Shown piece by piece: positions 48,743 through 56,428 of a stretch of 64,000 nt of DNA. Under the pieces are notes generated by a model, which ran no database searches, was not told the DNA's origin, and worked only from the letters and a program-made list of their open reading frames with translations. Each line of letters opens with the position of its first letter. The stretch's first letter is position 1. This DNA is from Mycolicibacterium aurum. Its GTDB lineage: Bacteria; Actinomycetota; Actinomycetes; Mycobacteriales; Mycobacteriaceae. The stretch is taken from positions 4,836,001 through 4,900,000 of the forward strand of contig NZ_LR134356.1 of the NCBI RefSeq assembly GCF_900637195.1, given 5' to 3'. Position numbers and translations under genes: made by a program.

Positions 48743-51505
48743 ATGGGTCGGGGGAACCGGCGCGGCACGCTCATCGGACGGCGAGACGAGCAACAGTTGC
48801 TGGCCGAGGTGATGGACCGTGCCCGGAACGGCCACAGCGCGGTGCTGGTCCTCCGGGGTGAGGCCGGTATCGGTAAGACCGCCTTGCTGAACGACGCTGT
48901 GTCCAAGGCAACCGACCTTCGTACCATCGCTCTCAGCGGTGCGGAGTCGGAAATGGAGCTCCCTTACGCCGGCGTTGCGCAGTTGTGCACACTGCTGCCG
49001 GGTCACATTGATCGGCTACCCGAGCCGCAGAGGAACGCGTTGCGCATCGCGCTCGGGTTACTCGAAGGCGCTGTCCCCGATCGCCTTCTGGTGGGATTGG
49101 CAGTGCTGACATTGCTCGGAGCCGCCGGCACGGAACGCCCGACCGTATGCATCGTCGACGACGCGCAGTGGGTGGACCGTGCGTCTCTGCAAGCGCTGAC
49201 GTTCGCGGCTCGCCGGCTGCTCGCCGACCCCGTGGTGATGGTCTTCGCCGCCCGCACACCGGGTGCCGATCACGAACTTGCCGGTCTTCCCGAGCTGAAT
49301 CTGAACGGACTGGCGCACGCCGATGCCCGCGCGCTGCTCGCCGCAGTGCTACCCGGCCCGATGGACGAGACCGTCCGGGAGAACATCCTCGCCGAGGCGG
49401 ACGGCAATCCGTTGGCGTTGCTCGAGTTGCACCGGGCGCTGGCACCGGCGCAGTTGGCGGGCGGCTACGGATTGGCGGCTGCTAAGCCGCTCGCGACCCG
49501 CATCGAGCACACCTTCGATCAACGGCTACACGAGTTACCGCGGCAGACCCGCACCCTCCTCCTCCTCGCGGCCGCCGACCCGACCGGCGACCCCGCGAGG
49601 TTGTGGGCAGCGGCTGCACGACTCGGGATCGGCGCGGACGCGCGTGCACCGGCGGAGCGCAGTGCCCTGGTGACGCTGGACTCCGCATTACGGTTCCGCC
49701 ATCCACTCGTGCGGTCAGCGATTTACCGCAGCGCATCCCCGTCAGATCGGCGGCAGGCCCATGCCGCGTTGGCCGACGTGATTACCGGCCCGGACGCAGA
49801 CGAGCACCGGACCTGGCACCGTGCGCACGCGGCGAGCGCACCCGATGAGACGGTGGCTCTCGAACTTGTCCAGTCCGCCGAGCGTGCCCGCCGCCGCGGT
49901 GGCGCCGCCGCCGCGGCGGCCTTCCTGGCGTATGCCGTCGAACTCACGCCCGACCCCGGCGATCGGGCCGAACGCGCGCTCGCTGCCGCCCTGTCCAAAC
50001 TGGACGCGGGTGATCCAGAAACTGCGGCCCGGCTGCTCGCCTCGGTTGCGGGTACAGACGACGAATTACTCAGTGCGCGAGCAGATTTGTTGCGGGCCAA
50101 GATCGCCTTCGCTGCCCAACGGGGCCGAGACGCGCCCATGCTGCTGTTGGCGGCAGCGCAGAGATTGAGCCCACACAACGCCACACTCGCACGCGACACC
50201 TACCTCGAGGCATTGACGGCGGCGATGATCGTCGGCCGCCTCGCCGTCGGCCATCAGGCGTCCGCGGCCGCTATAGCCGCTGCGGCGCGGCAGGCCCCGC
50301 CCCCATCCGGACCACCGACGTCTGCCGACCTGTTACTCGACGGGCTCACCCTCAGACTCACCGAAGGGCATGCGGCGGCAGCGCTTCCGCTACAGCGGGC
50401 CATCCGAAAGTATCTGGAGGAAGATGAGGCGGGTATCGCCGATCCGCGGTCGCATGACATCACGCTTCGGGTCCTGCTGGATCTGTTCGATCAGGACATT
50501 TACAGCTCGCTCAACGCCCGCCAACTCGAACTCCTCCGCGCCGCGGGTGAATTGACGGTTCTGCCCGCCGCATTGACCACCTATGCGGGGGTGTGTGTCA
50601 CCTCCGGCGACTTTGCGCAGGCGGCGATTCTGCTGGAGCAGTCGGATGAGATCTCGACGGCGACCGGCGCGCCGCCGCATCGTTCCATCCGGACCTATCT
50701 CGCCGCGTGCCGAGGAGAGGAGCAACGAGGCAGAGAACTCGCCCGGACCACGATCGAGGATGCGACGGCTCGGGGTGAGGGCAGCGAAATCACAGTTGTG
50801 CTCTTCTCGGTGGCCATCCTGCACAACGGCCTCGGCCAGTATGACGAAGCCTTTGCCGCCTGCACTTCGGCTCTGGAGTACGACGACGTCGGAATGTACG
50901 GCCATCTGCTCAACGAGATGGTGGAGGCCGCTGCCCGCTCCGGCAGAGCGGCTGTCGCTGGAACGGCGGCTGCGCAGATGATCGAGCGCGCTGAAGCAAC
51001 CGGAACCGCAACCGCCATCGGCTACGCAGCGCGCGCCAGAGCACTCACCGAGACCGGATCCGACACCGAGAGCGAGTATCGCATCGCGATAGGCGAATTA
51101 GAGCGCTCGCCCCTGAAGGTCATGGCCGCACGCACGCACCTGATCTTCGGGGAGTGGCTGCGCCGCGCGAATCGCCGAGCCGAAGCACGCGACGAACTGC
51201 GAGTCGCTTACGAGGCATTCCGGCACATGGGTGCCGACGGCTTCGCCGAACGGGCGCGCCGCGAACTCGAAGCCGCAGGCGAGCCTTTATCGAAGGCCCG
51301 GCGTGAAAGATCGACGATGACATCGACGGTCGCACTGACCACGCAGGAAAGCTATGTGGCCCGGCTCGCGGGCGACGGGTACACCAACTCCGAAATCGCC
51401 AGTCACCTCTTCATCAGTCCGCGCACGGTGGAATGGCACCTGAGCAAGGTCTTCGCCAAACTCGGTGTGTCGTCGCGTCGCGAGTTGAGGCGCCTGCGTG
51501 GATGA
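48743..51505 (+). CDS. LAL-type LuxR-family regulator with AAA ATPase domain
   Basis: This large 920-residue protein has an N-terminal ATPase (Walker A RGEAGIGKTALL near residue 43, Walker B VCIVDDAQWVD near 138), a long middle of TPR-like helical repeats, and a C-terminal LuxR helix-turn-helix (LTTQESYVARLAGDGYTNSEIASHLFISPRTVEWHLSKVFAKLGV). Such regulators of the MalT/LAL type are activated by a small molecule and ATP. It is divergent from the mdlC operon, 216 bp apart, and is the likely activator of that operon. No other target is evident. Confidence 0.92.
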   Translation: MGRGNRRGTLIGRRDEQQLLAEVMDRARNGHSAVLVLRGEAGIGKTALLNDAVSKATDLRTIALSGAESEMELPYAGVAQLCTLLPGHIDRLPEPQRNALRIALGLLEGAVPDRLLVGLAVLTLLGAAGTERPTVCIVDDAQWVDRASLQALTFAARRLLADPVVMVFAARTPGADHELAGLPELNLNGLAHADARALLAAVLPGPMDETVRENILAEADGNPLALLELHRALAPAQLAGGYGLAAAKPLATRIEHTFDQRLHELPRQTRTLLLLAAADPTGDPARLWAAAARLGIGADARAPAERSALVTLDSALRFRHPLVRSAIYRSASPSDRRQAHAALADVITGPDADEHRTWHRAHAASAPDETVALELVQSAERARRRGGAAAAAAFLAYAVELTPDPGDRAERALAAALSKLDAGDPETAARLLASVAGTDDELLSARADLLRAKIAFAAQRGRDAPMLLLAAAQRLSPHNATLARDTYLEALTAAMIVGRLAVGHQASAAAIAAAARQAPPPSGPPTSADLLLDGLTLRLTEGHAAAALPLQRAIRKYLEEDEAGIADPRSHDITLRVLLDLFDQDIYSSLNARQLELLRAAGELTVLPAALTTYAGVCVTSGDFAQAAILLEQSDEISTATGAPPHRSIRTYLAACRGEEQRGRELARTTIEDATARGEGSEITVVLFSVAILHNGLGQYDEAFAACTSALEYDDVGMYGHLLNEMVEAAARSGRAAVAGTAAAQMIERAEATGTATAIGYAARARALTETGSDTESEYRIAIGELERSPLKVMAARTHLIFGEWLRRANRRAEARDELRVAYEAFRHMGADGFAERARRELEAAGEPLSKARRERSTMTSTVALTTQESYVARLAGDGYTNSEIASHLFISPRTVEWHLSKVFAKLGVSSRRELRRLRG

Positions 51506-51597
51506 CTCGGATGCACAACTGCCAGGCATCGCCCCGGAGTTGCCGCCGGGACTGATGGGCGACAAGAGGCGCGGTGCGTCGTTGTGCCCTCAGGTGG

Positions 51598-52500
51598 TTA
51601 CGGACCGAGTGGATCGCGGATGCGGGCTCCGATGGTGTGTGCGGTGCGACGCACCTGCTCGCCGAGCTCGCGGATACGAGCACTGTCCACGGTGGCGAAC
51701 ACAGCGGCGGTGACCGACATCGTGACAACGCCGGCTCCGTCGGCGACCGGGGCCGAGACGATGGCGACATCGTGGGTGTCGGCATCGCCCAATTCCTCTG
51801 GGAGAACGTCGATCACGGTGAGGTCGGCGAACGCGCGCGCCAACTGAGCGGTAATGGCGTCGACCTCGCCATCGCTGGTGAGGGCGCGCAGCGCGGTGTA
51901 GACCCGCAGGTACTCTCCGGTCAGTCGCTCGACGGCGAAGCCGCGAATTCGGATCTCTTTCAGTACCGCGTTCATGCGGCGTCGCAGCGCGGGGCCTGGC
52001 TGCCCGATGGCTTCCAGCCACGCCTTTCGAGCATCGGCGTCCGCCCAGGCCACGTAGTCCCGACCGAACGGCGCCACCAGCGGTGTGCGCCATCCGGGTC
52101 CGATGTGTGGTGCCGTCGGACACGTACCCACGACCTGATCGATGACGAGCGTTCTGCCCTCCCGGCGGGTGAGGTAGACCTGGGTACCCGCGACCTCGGC
52201 GAGCTCGTGCAGGTCGCCGCGATAGCGCTGGGCGTTGGCCGACGTGCCGATCCCGGCGATCGCCGGCCCGCAGGAGTATTCGGCCGTGACGGGGTCACGA
52301 ACCACCCACTCATGGACGGCGAGGGTGGTCAGGATTGCATGACCTGTCCCCCGACTGATGTTCAGGCGGCGGCAGATCTCGGCCAGCGAGAACTTCCTCT
52401 CGGGGTGGGCCCCCACGAATTCCACGACAGAGATGACCCGCTCGGTAGGTGGTGACGGGCCTTGACTACCAGTCAATGCCGGGTCTACCTTCGGCGTCAT
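51598..52500 (-). CDS. IclR-family transcriptional regulator
   Basis: The 300-residue protein starts at ATG 52500 (MTPKVDPALTGSQGPSPPTE). Residues 20-75 form the IclR winged helix (FSLAEICRRLNISRGTGHAILTTLAVHEWV), and the remainder is an effector-binding GAF-like domain, here somewhat diverged. An 18-bp perfect palindrome sits 13 bp upstream of its start in the shared region with a divergent SDR gene, making this the likely controller of the SDR-SnoaL-SRPBCC-oxidoreductase set. Confidence 0.88.
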   Translation of the reverse strand: MTPKVDPALTGSQGPSPPTERVISVVEFVGAHPERKFSLAEICRRLNISRGTGHAILTTLAVHEWVVRDPVTAEYSCGPAIAGIGTSANAQRYRGDLHELAEVAGTQVYLTRREGRTLVIDQVVGTCPTAPHIGPGWRTPLVAPFGRDYVAWADADARKAWLEAIGQPGPALRRRMNAVLKEIRIRGFAVERLTGEYLRVYTALRALTSDGEVDAITAQLARAFADLTVIDVLPEELGDADTHDVAIVSAPVADGAGVVTMSVTAAVFATVDSARIRELGEQVRRTAHTIGARIRDPLGP

Positions 52501-52513
52501 AATACCGAACAGT

Positions 52514-52531
52514 ATGTCGAAATATCGACAT
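52514..52531. promoter_or_regulatory. IclR operator palindrome
   Basis: ATGTCGA AATA TCGACAT is an 18-bp inverted repeat with perfect 7-bp arms, centred between the divergent IclR start (52500) and the SDR gene (start near 52557). Location and symmetry fit autoregulation plus control of the catabolic genes. Confidence 0.7.
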
Positions 52532-52556
52532 CGGCACAATGGCAGGAGATTCACCG

Positions 52557-53276
52557 GTGGGTGAACGGTTCATCGGTAAACGGGTGTTGGTCACCGGAGC
52601 GGCGGGCGGTGTCGGTCGCGCGACGGTCGAGCTGTTCGCGGCCGAAGGCGCCTCCGTGGTGGGCCTGGATCTGAACCCGGGTGCGGATGGCGTGGCCTGC
52701 GACGTCGGCGACGAGGTATCGGTCCGCGCTGCTGTCGCCACAGCGACGGAGCGCTTGGGCGGCCTCGACGTCGTGGCCAATGTGGCCGGCATCGACCAAT
52801 TTCGCAAATTCGAAGATCTTGACGTCGCCACCTGGCAGCGCCACCTCGGCGTGAATTTGACCGGTCCGATGCTGATCTCGCACGCCGCCCTGCCCCACCT
52901 GCGCGCGAGCAAGGGCAACATCGTGACGATCGCCTCGATCGCGGGTCTGCGGGGTCAGCCCTACCAGGCCGCATACTGCGCCTCCAAAGCCGGCGTCATC
53001 ATGTTGATGAAGTCCCTCGCGCTCGAGTTGGCCGCCGACGGCATCCGGGTGAACACCGTCTGCCCCGGCGGTGTGCAGACAGACCTTCCGGCCAACGCGG
53101 CCAAAGAGCACGCCGACTCCGACCTCGACTGGGCACTGCTGATGGAAACCTCAGGAGCCCGTTATGGATTCATGCCGCCGAGCGACGTCGCCGATGCGAT
53201 CGCCTACCTCGCCTCCGACGCTGCGGCATCGGTCACCGGCGCGGTGCTGTCCGTCGACCGCGGCACCGCCTGCTGA
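52557..53276 (+). CDS. Short-chain dehydrogenase/reductase
   Basis: The 239-residue enzyme is started at GTG 52557 (MGERFIGKRVLVTGAAGGVG) because AGGAG lies 8 nt upstream; ATG 52539 would add six residues but has no ribosome site. It has the NAD(P) motif TGAAGGVG, Asp at the end of strand 2 (GLDLNPGAD, favouring NAD), NVAGID, and the YCASK catalytic pair. It is the first gene of an IclR-controlled catabolic set. Substrate is unknown. Confidence 0.9.
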   Translation: MGERFIGKRVLVTGAAGGVGRATVELFAAEGASVVGLDLNPGADGVACDVGDEVSVRAAVATATERLGGLDVVANVAGIDQFRKFEDLDVATWQRHLGVNLTGPMLISHAALPHLRASKGNIVTIASIAGLRGQPYQAAYCASKAGVIMLMKSLALELAADGIRVNTVCPGGVQTDLPANAAKEHADSDLDWALLMETSGARYGFMPPSDVADAIAYLASDAAASVTGAVLSVDRGTAC

Positions 53277-53301
53277 TAACTCCCGGAGAACAGGTACGGG
53301 C

Positions 53302-53751
53302 ATGCCGACCACCGACGACATCGTTCGAGAGCTCATGGACCGTGAGCAACTGAAAGAACTGCGCGCGAAGTACTTCCGCTGCCTCGATCTGCGGGACCAC
53401 GAAGGTTTCCGGTCCGTCTTCACCGAGGACGCCGTGCTCGAAGTACCCGAAGTCGATCTCATCCTGCGCGGGCATGAGGAGATTGCCGACAAGGTGCTGG
53501 CATCGCTGACCGGTGCGGTGAGCGCACATCACGGCCACACGCACGAGTTGGCCATCACCGGTCCCGACACCGCGACCGGAATCTGGGCGATGCAGGACAT
53601 CGTCGAGTGGCCCCCAACCGCCTCCGGCGAACGGATCGGCATCACCGGGGTCGGCCACTACCACGACGAATATCTCAAACAGGACGGACAGTGGCGCATC
53701 GCCAAGGTCCGACTCGTCCGGATTCGAGTGCAGAGCCTCAGTGACCTCTGA
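53302..53751 (+). CDS. SnoaL-like (NTF2-fold) protein
   Basis: The 149-residue product from ATG 53302 (MPTTDDIVRELMDREQLKEL) matches the SnoaL-4/nuclear transport factor 2-like fold: LRAKYFRCLDLRDHEGFRSVFTEDAVLE, GHEEIADKV, HHGHTHELAIT and VGHYHDEYLKQDGQWRIAKVRLVRI. Such proteins act as small hydratases, isomerases or binding proteins, often beside SDR enzymes in steroid and aromatic catabolism. It lies 25 bp after the SDR stop, probably in the same operon. Confidence 0.83.
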   Translation: MPTTDDIVRELMDREQLKELRAKYFRCLDLRDHEGFRSVFTEDAVLEVPEVDLILRGHEEIADKVLASLTGAVSAHHGHTHELAITGPDTATGIWAMQDIVEWPPTASGERIGITGVGHYHDEYLKQDGQWRIAKVRLVRIRVQSLSDL

Positions 53752-54116
53752 CGGCGCCGACACACGGCTTCCGGCCCGATCAGCCGCCGCCTGAACCGAT
53801 TCGGCGTCGCCACGCACCCACGCTCTGCACACCGACGTGGTGTGCCGGCTACGTCCTGTCCCACCGCCGACAACTGAGCCGCGTGCTGTCGGACCGGCCG
53901 GCATCTGGCACATCAGCGGCGCGTTGCGGCCCGCCCACTCGTTGCACCGCGGCCGCGATAGTCCGCATTGGGGGCTACCACTACCTGATGGGTCCGGACA
54001 GCGTCATTGCCCGCCCCGCTCCCCCGCAGACAAGCTTGACGCGTCGGCCCGTCGCCAGCGCCGGGTACGCGACCGCCGACGGTCCACGCAGCGCCCTTCT
54101 ACGACAGGAATGATCA
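53752..54116. other. 365-bp region without a convincing gene
   Basis: Open frames in this stretch are Arg/Pro-rich, lack ribosome sites and match no family. AGGA with suitable spacing for the next gene lies at its end. I see no strong hairpin or repeat. Confidence 0.5.
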
Positions 54117-54674
54117 ATGGGAACCGCAGTTCGGGATGATCTGGTCCTCTCGCACGCAGTCGTCACCGCCGATGTGACAGCACAGTTCGATCATGTCGAC
54201 ATCGCGCAATGGCTGAAAACCCTTCCGACACACGAGTATCAACGCTGCGCGCCGGGTGATCACAAAGCCGCCGGCTACACCGTGGACGACGACGGGACGC
54301 CGATGTCGGTGAACATCGAAATGATCGGGACGGGCCTCGTGGTCCAGCAGTACCGCTTCGCCGTGGCAGAGCCGCACTACTGCAGGATGGTGTCGCTGTC
54401 TGACATTCTCACACCCTCGGGATGGACCACCACGCAGGTCATCTGGGAACTGCGCATGGAGCAACTCGAAGGGGATCACTGCCGCTACACCAACACGGTG
54501 ACCTCCCACCCCACCGAGGACTTCTTGCAGTTCATCGCCGAGCAGGGCCAGACATTCGCCGAGGCCGCGCACGCGCGCCAAGAAGCTTCGGGACGGCATT
54601 GCCGGGTCGAAACACCCCGGTATGCACAGAGCATCGCACGCTGGGCAGCGGCACGCTCCGTCCTGACCGCGTAA
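54117..54674 (+). CDS. SRPBCC-like (polyketide cyclase/ligand-binding fold) protein
   Basis: The 185-residue protein starts at ATG 54117 (MGTAVRDDLVLSHAVVTADV). The strand pattern, with an N-terminal helix after QFDHVDIAQWLKTLPTHEY and alternating strands (MSVNIEMIGTGLVVQQYRFAVAEP, TTQVIWELRMEQLEGDHCRYTNTVTSH) before a long C-terminal helix, fits a helix-grip SRPBCC fold. Similarity is structural rather than to a named family. Neighbouring SDR, SnoaL-like and oxidoreductase genes suggest a role in binding a hydrophobic intermediate. Confidence 0.6.
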   Translation: MGTAVRDDLVLSHAVVTADVTAQFDHVDIAQWLKTLPTHEYQRCAPGDHKAAGYTVDDDGTPMSVNIEMIGTGLVVQQYRFAVAEPHYCRMVSLSDILTPSGWTTTQVIWELRMEQLEGDHCRYTNTVTSHPTEDFLQFIAEQGQTFAEAAHARQEASGRHCRVETPRYAQSIARWAAARSVLTA

Positions 54675-54704
54675 CCGCCCGCAACTGACGAGAACGGATC
54701 TGTG

Positions 54705-55694
54705 ATGACTTCAGCGGTGTTGTTCGACCATCCCGGCTCTCCCGACGTTCTGCAATGGCGCCCTGTGGATCCGATACGTCCCGGCCCGAATGAGGTGGTG
54801 ATCGCGGTGGCGGCTGCCGGTGTCAACAACGCCGACCTCATGCAGCGCCGCGGCCACTACCCTATGCCCGCCTGGGCGCCACGTCCCTTGGGCTTGGAGT
54901 GTGCGGGAACGATCAGCGCCCTCGGAGCCGACGTCACGTCCTGGTCTTTGGGCGACAGAGTGTGCGCACTGCTCGACGGCGGCGGTTACGCCGACGAAGT
55001 CGCGGTGCCCGCGACTCAGGTCATGCGAATTCCCGCCGGTGTCACCGACGTCGAGGCGGCCGCGATCCCCGAGGTCGCAGCCACCGTCTACTCCAACCTC
55101 GCCATGGTGGCCCGGCTCACCGAGGGTCACACCGTCCTGATCCACGGCGCGGGTGGTGGCATCGGCACCTTCGCGATCCAATGGGCATCCGCGATCGGAG
55201 CACGCGTCATCACCACCGCCGGAAGCGCAACCAAGACACGTGCGGGCCTCGACATGGGGGCCGAGGTCGCGATCGACTATCGCAACGAGGATTTCGTTGC
55301 TGCCACGTTGGCCGCAACGAACGGCGTCGGGGTCGACGCGATCCTGGATGTGGTCGGTTCGGACTACCTCGGACGCAATATCGAATGCCTTGCACCCGAC
55401 GGGCATCTGGTGATCATCGGCGGGAGTACGGCACCGGCGCCACTCGACCTCGGATTGTTGATGTCCAAGCGCGCCAGCGTCACCGCGACGATGCTCCGAG
55501 CTCGGCCGGCCCATCAGAAGGCTGAGATCATCGCCGGGGTGACACGAGACGTGCTGCCGTTGTTCACCAGCGGCGCCATTCGCGTTGTGGTCGACACAGT
55601 ACTTCCCATGCCCGAAGCCGCGCGTGCTCACCAACTGCTGGAATCCAGGGGCACGGTCGGCAAGGTCATTCTCGACAACCGAAGCAGTGGTTAG
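54705..55694 (+). CDS. Zinc-independent quinone oxidoreductase-type (MDR) dehydrogenase
   Basis: The 329-residue protein from ATG 54705 (MTSAVLFDHPGSPDVLQWRP) is a medium-chain dehydrogenase: GroES-like N-terminal domain with AAGVNNADLMQRRGHYP and LGLECAGTISALG, then a Rossmann domain with VLIHGAGGGIGTFAIQWA and the family block LESRGTVGKVIL. Zinc-ligand Cys/His residues of alcohol dehydrogenases are absent, so it belongs to the NADPH:quinone reductase/enoyl reductase (QOR/PIG3-like) branch. Last gene of the probable IclR set. Confidence 0.9.
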   Translation: MTSAVLFDHPGSPDVLQWRPVDPIRPGPNEVVIAVAAAGVNNADLMQRRGHYPMPAWAPRPLGLECAGTISALGADVTSWSLGDRVCALLDGGGYADEVAVPATQVMRIPAGVTDVEAAAIPEVAATVYSNLAMVARLTEGHTVLIHGAGGGIGTFAIQWASAIGARVITTAGSATKTRAGLDMGAEVAIDYRNEDFVAATLAATNGVGVDAILDVVGSDYLGRNIECLAPDGHLVIIGGSTAPAPLDLGLLMSKRASVTATMLRARPAHQKAEIIAGVTRDVLPLFTSGAIRVVVDTVLPMPEAARAHQLLESRGTVGKVILDNRSSG

Positions 55695-55768
55695 GTCGGG
55701 TGGACGCCGGGTTGCCGAATATGCCCGATGCCGCGCGTGAGCCGCCCCGTGACATCCTGGTAGCCACG

Positions 55769-56425
55769 ATGGCAGCAGAGACAGACTGGACGATACGTCC
55801 CCGCGAGGGGTTGGGCCGGCTCGAGTTCGGAATGTCCCCGGCACAGGTGGATTCACTGTCGGCGACGTACGGCACCATCACCGGTCGCGGTGCTGATCGC
55901 ATCGCCGACGACATTCTGCGCGCGACACTGACGATGTTCGGCGACGCGATGAGCGACGACGAAAAGCAGGCCTTCATTGCCGCGTACGCCGACGACGGCC
56001 CACCCGCAGACAGCGTCACCGAAACCCGCGGCGACCTCGTGCTGCGGTACCAAGCCGACCGCCTCTGCGAAATCATGCCCGCCGGCCCGCGACACCCGCT
56101 GTTCCTCGACGGCAGGGACATCTTCGCACTACGCGGTCTCGAACCACTGGAGCTGCTGGAACGCCGCAACGAAAGCCCCGGACGCTATGCCGACACCGAA
56201 GCGGCATTCGACAACCTCGCCATCTCGGTGACCGGGTTCGGCGTCAGCGATTCGACTACCGGTGTAATGGCTCTCGATGACTCCGACGAGCGCTTCCGGG
56301 AACGGACGGCGACCTTGCGGGAAGTCCCCTATCTCCCCGAACAGGAGATGCACCGCTACGTCCTGCACTCGTTGCGGACGGTCACGGGTGGCGTGACGCC
56401 TGCGTCGACGCGCTCCACCGAGTGA
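55769..56425 (+). CDS. Hypothetical protein
   Basis: The 218-residue product is taken from ATG 55769 (MAAETDWTIRPREGLGRLEF); the frame is open to a GTG at 55700. The beginning, REGLGRLEFGMSPAQVDSL, matches a pattern (glg-x-x-FGM-x-x-x-x-V) seen in assorted small bacterial proteins, sometimes immunity-like, but no function is known. The rest is polar with an acidic middle section and no membrane span. Its stop lies 3 bp from the convergent ligD stop. Confidence 0.62.
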   Translation: MAAETDWTIRPREGLGRLEFGMSPAQVDSLSATYGTITGRGADRIADDILRATLTMFGDAMSDDEKQAFIAAYADDGPPADSVTETRGDLVLRYQADRLCEIMPAGPRHPLFLDGRDIFALRGLEPLELLERRNESPGRYADTEAAFDNLAISVTGFGVSDSTTGVMALDDSDERFRERTATLREVPYLPEQEMHRYVLHSLRTVTGGVTPASTRSTE

Positions 56426-56428
56426 CGG

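Noticed and set aside
53837..54139. Possible small gene between the SnoaL-like and SRPBCC-like genes
   Set aside because: Composition is Arg/Pro-rich, with no start signal, and it overlaps the next gene.
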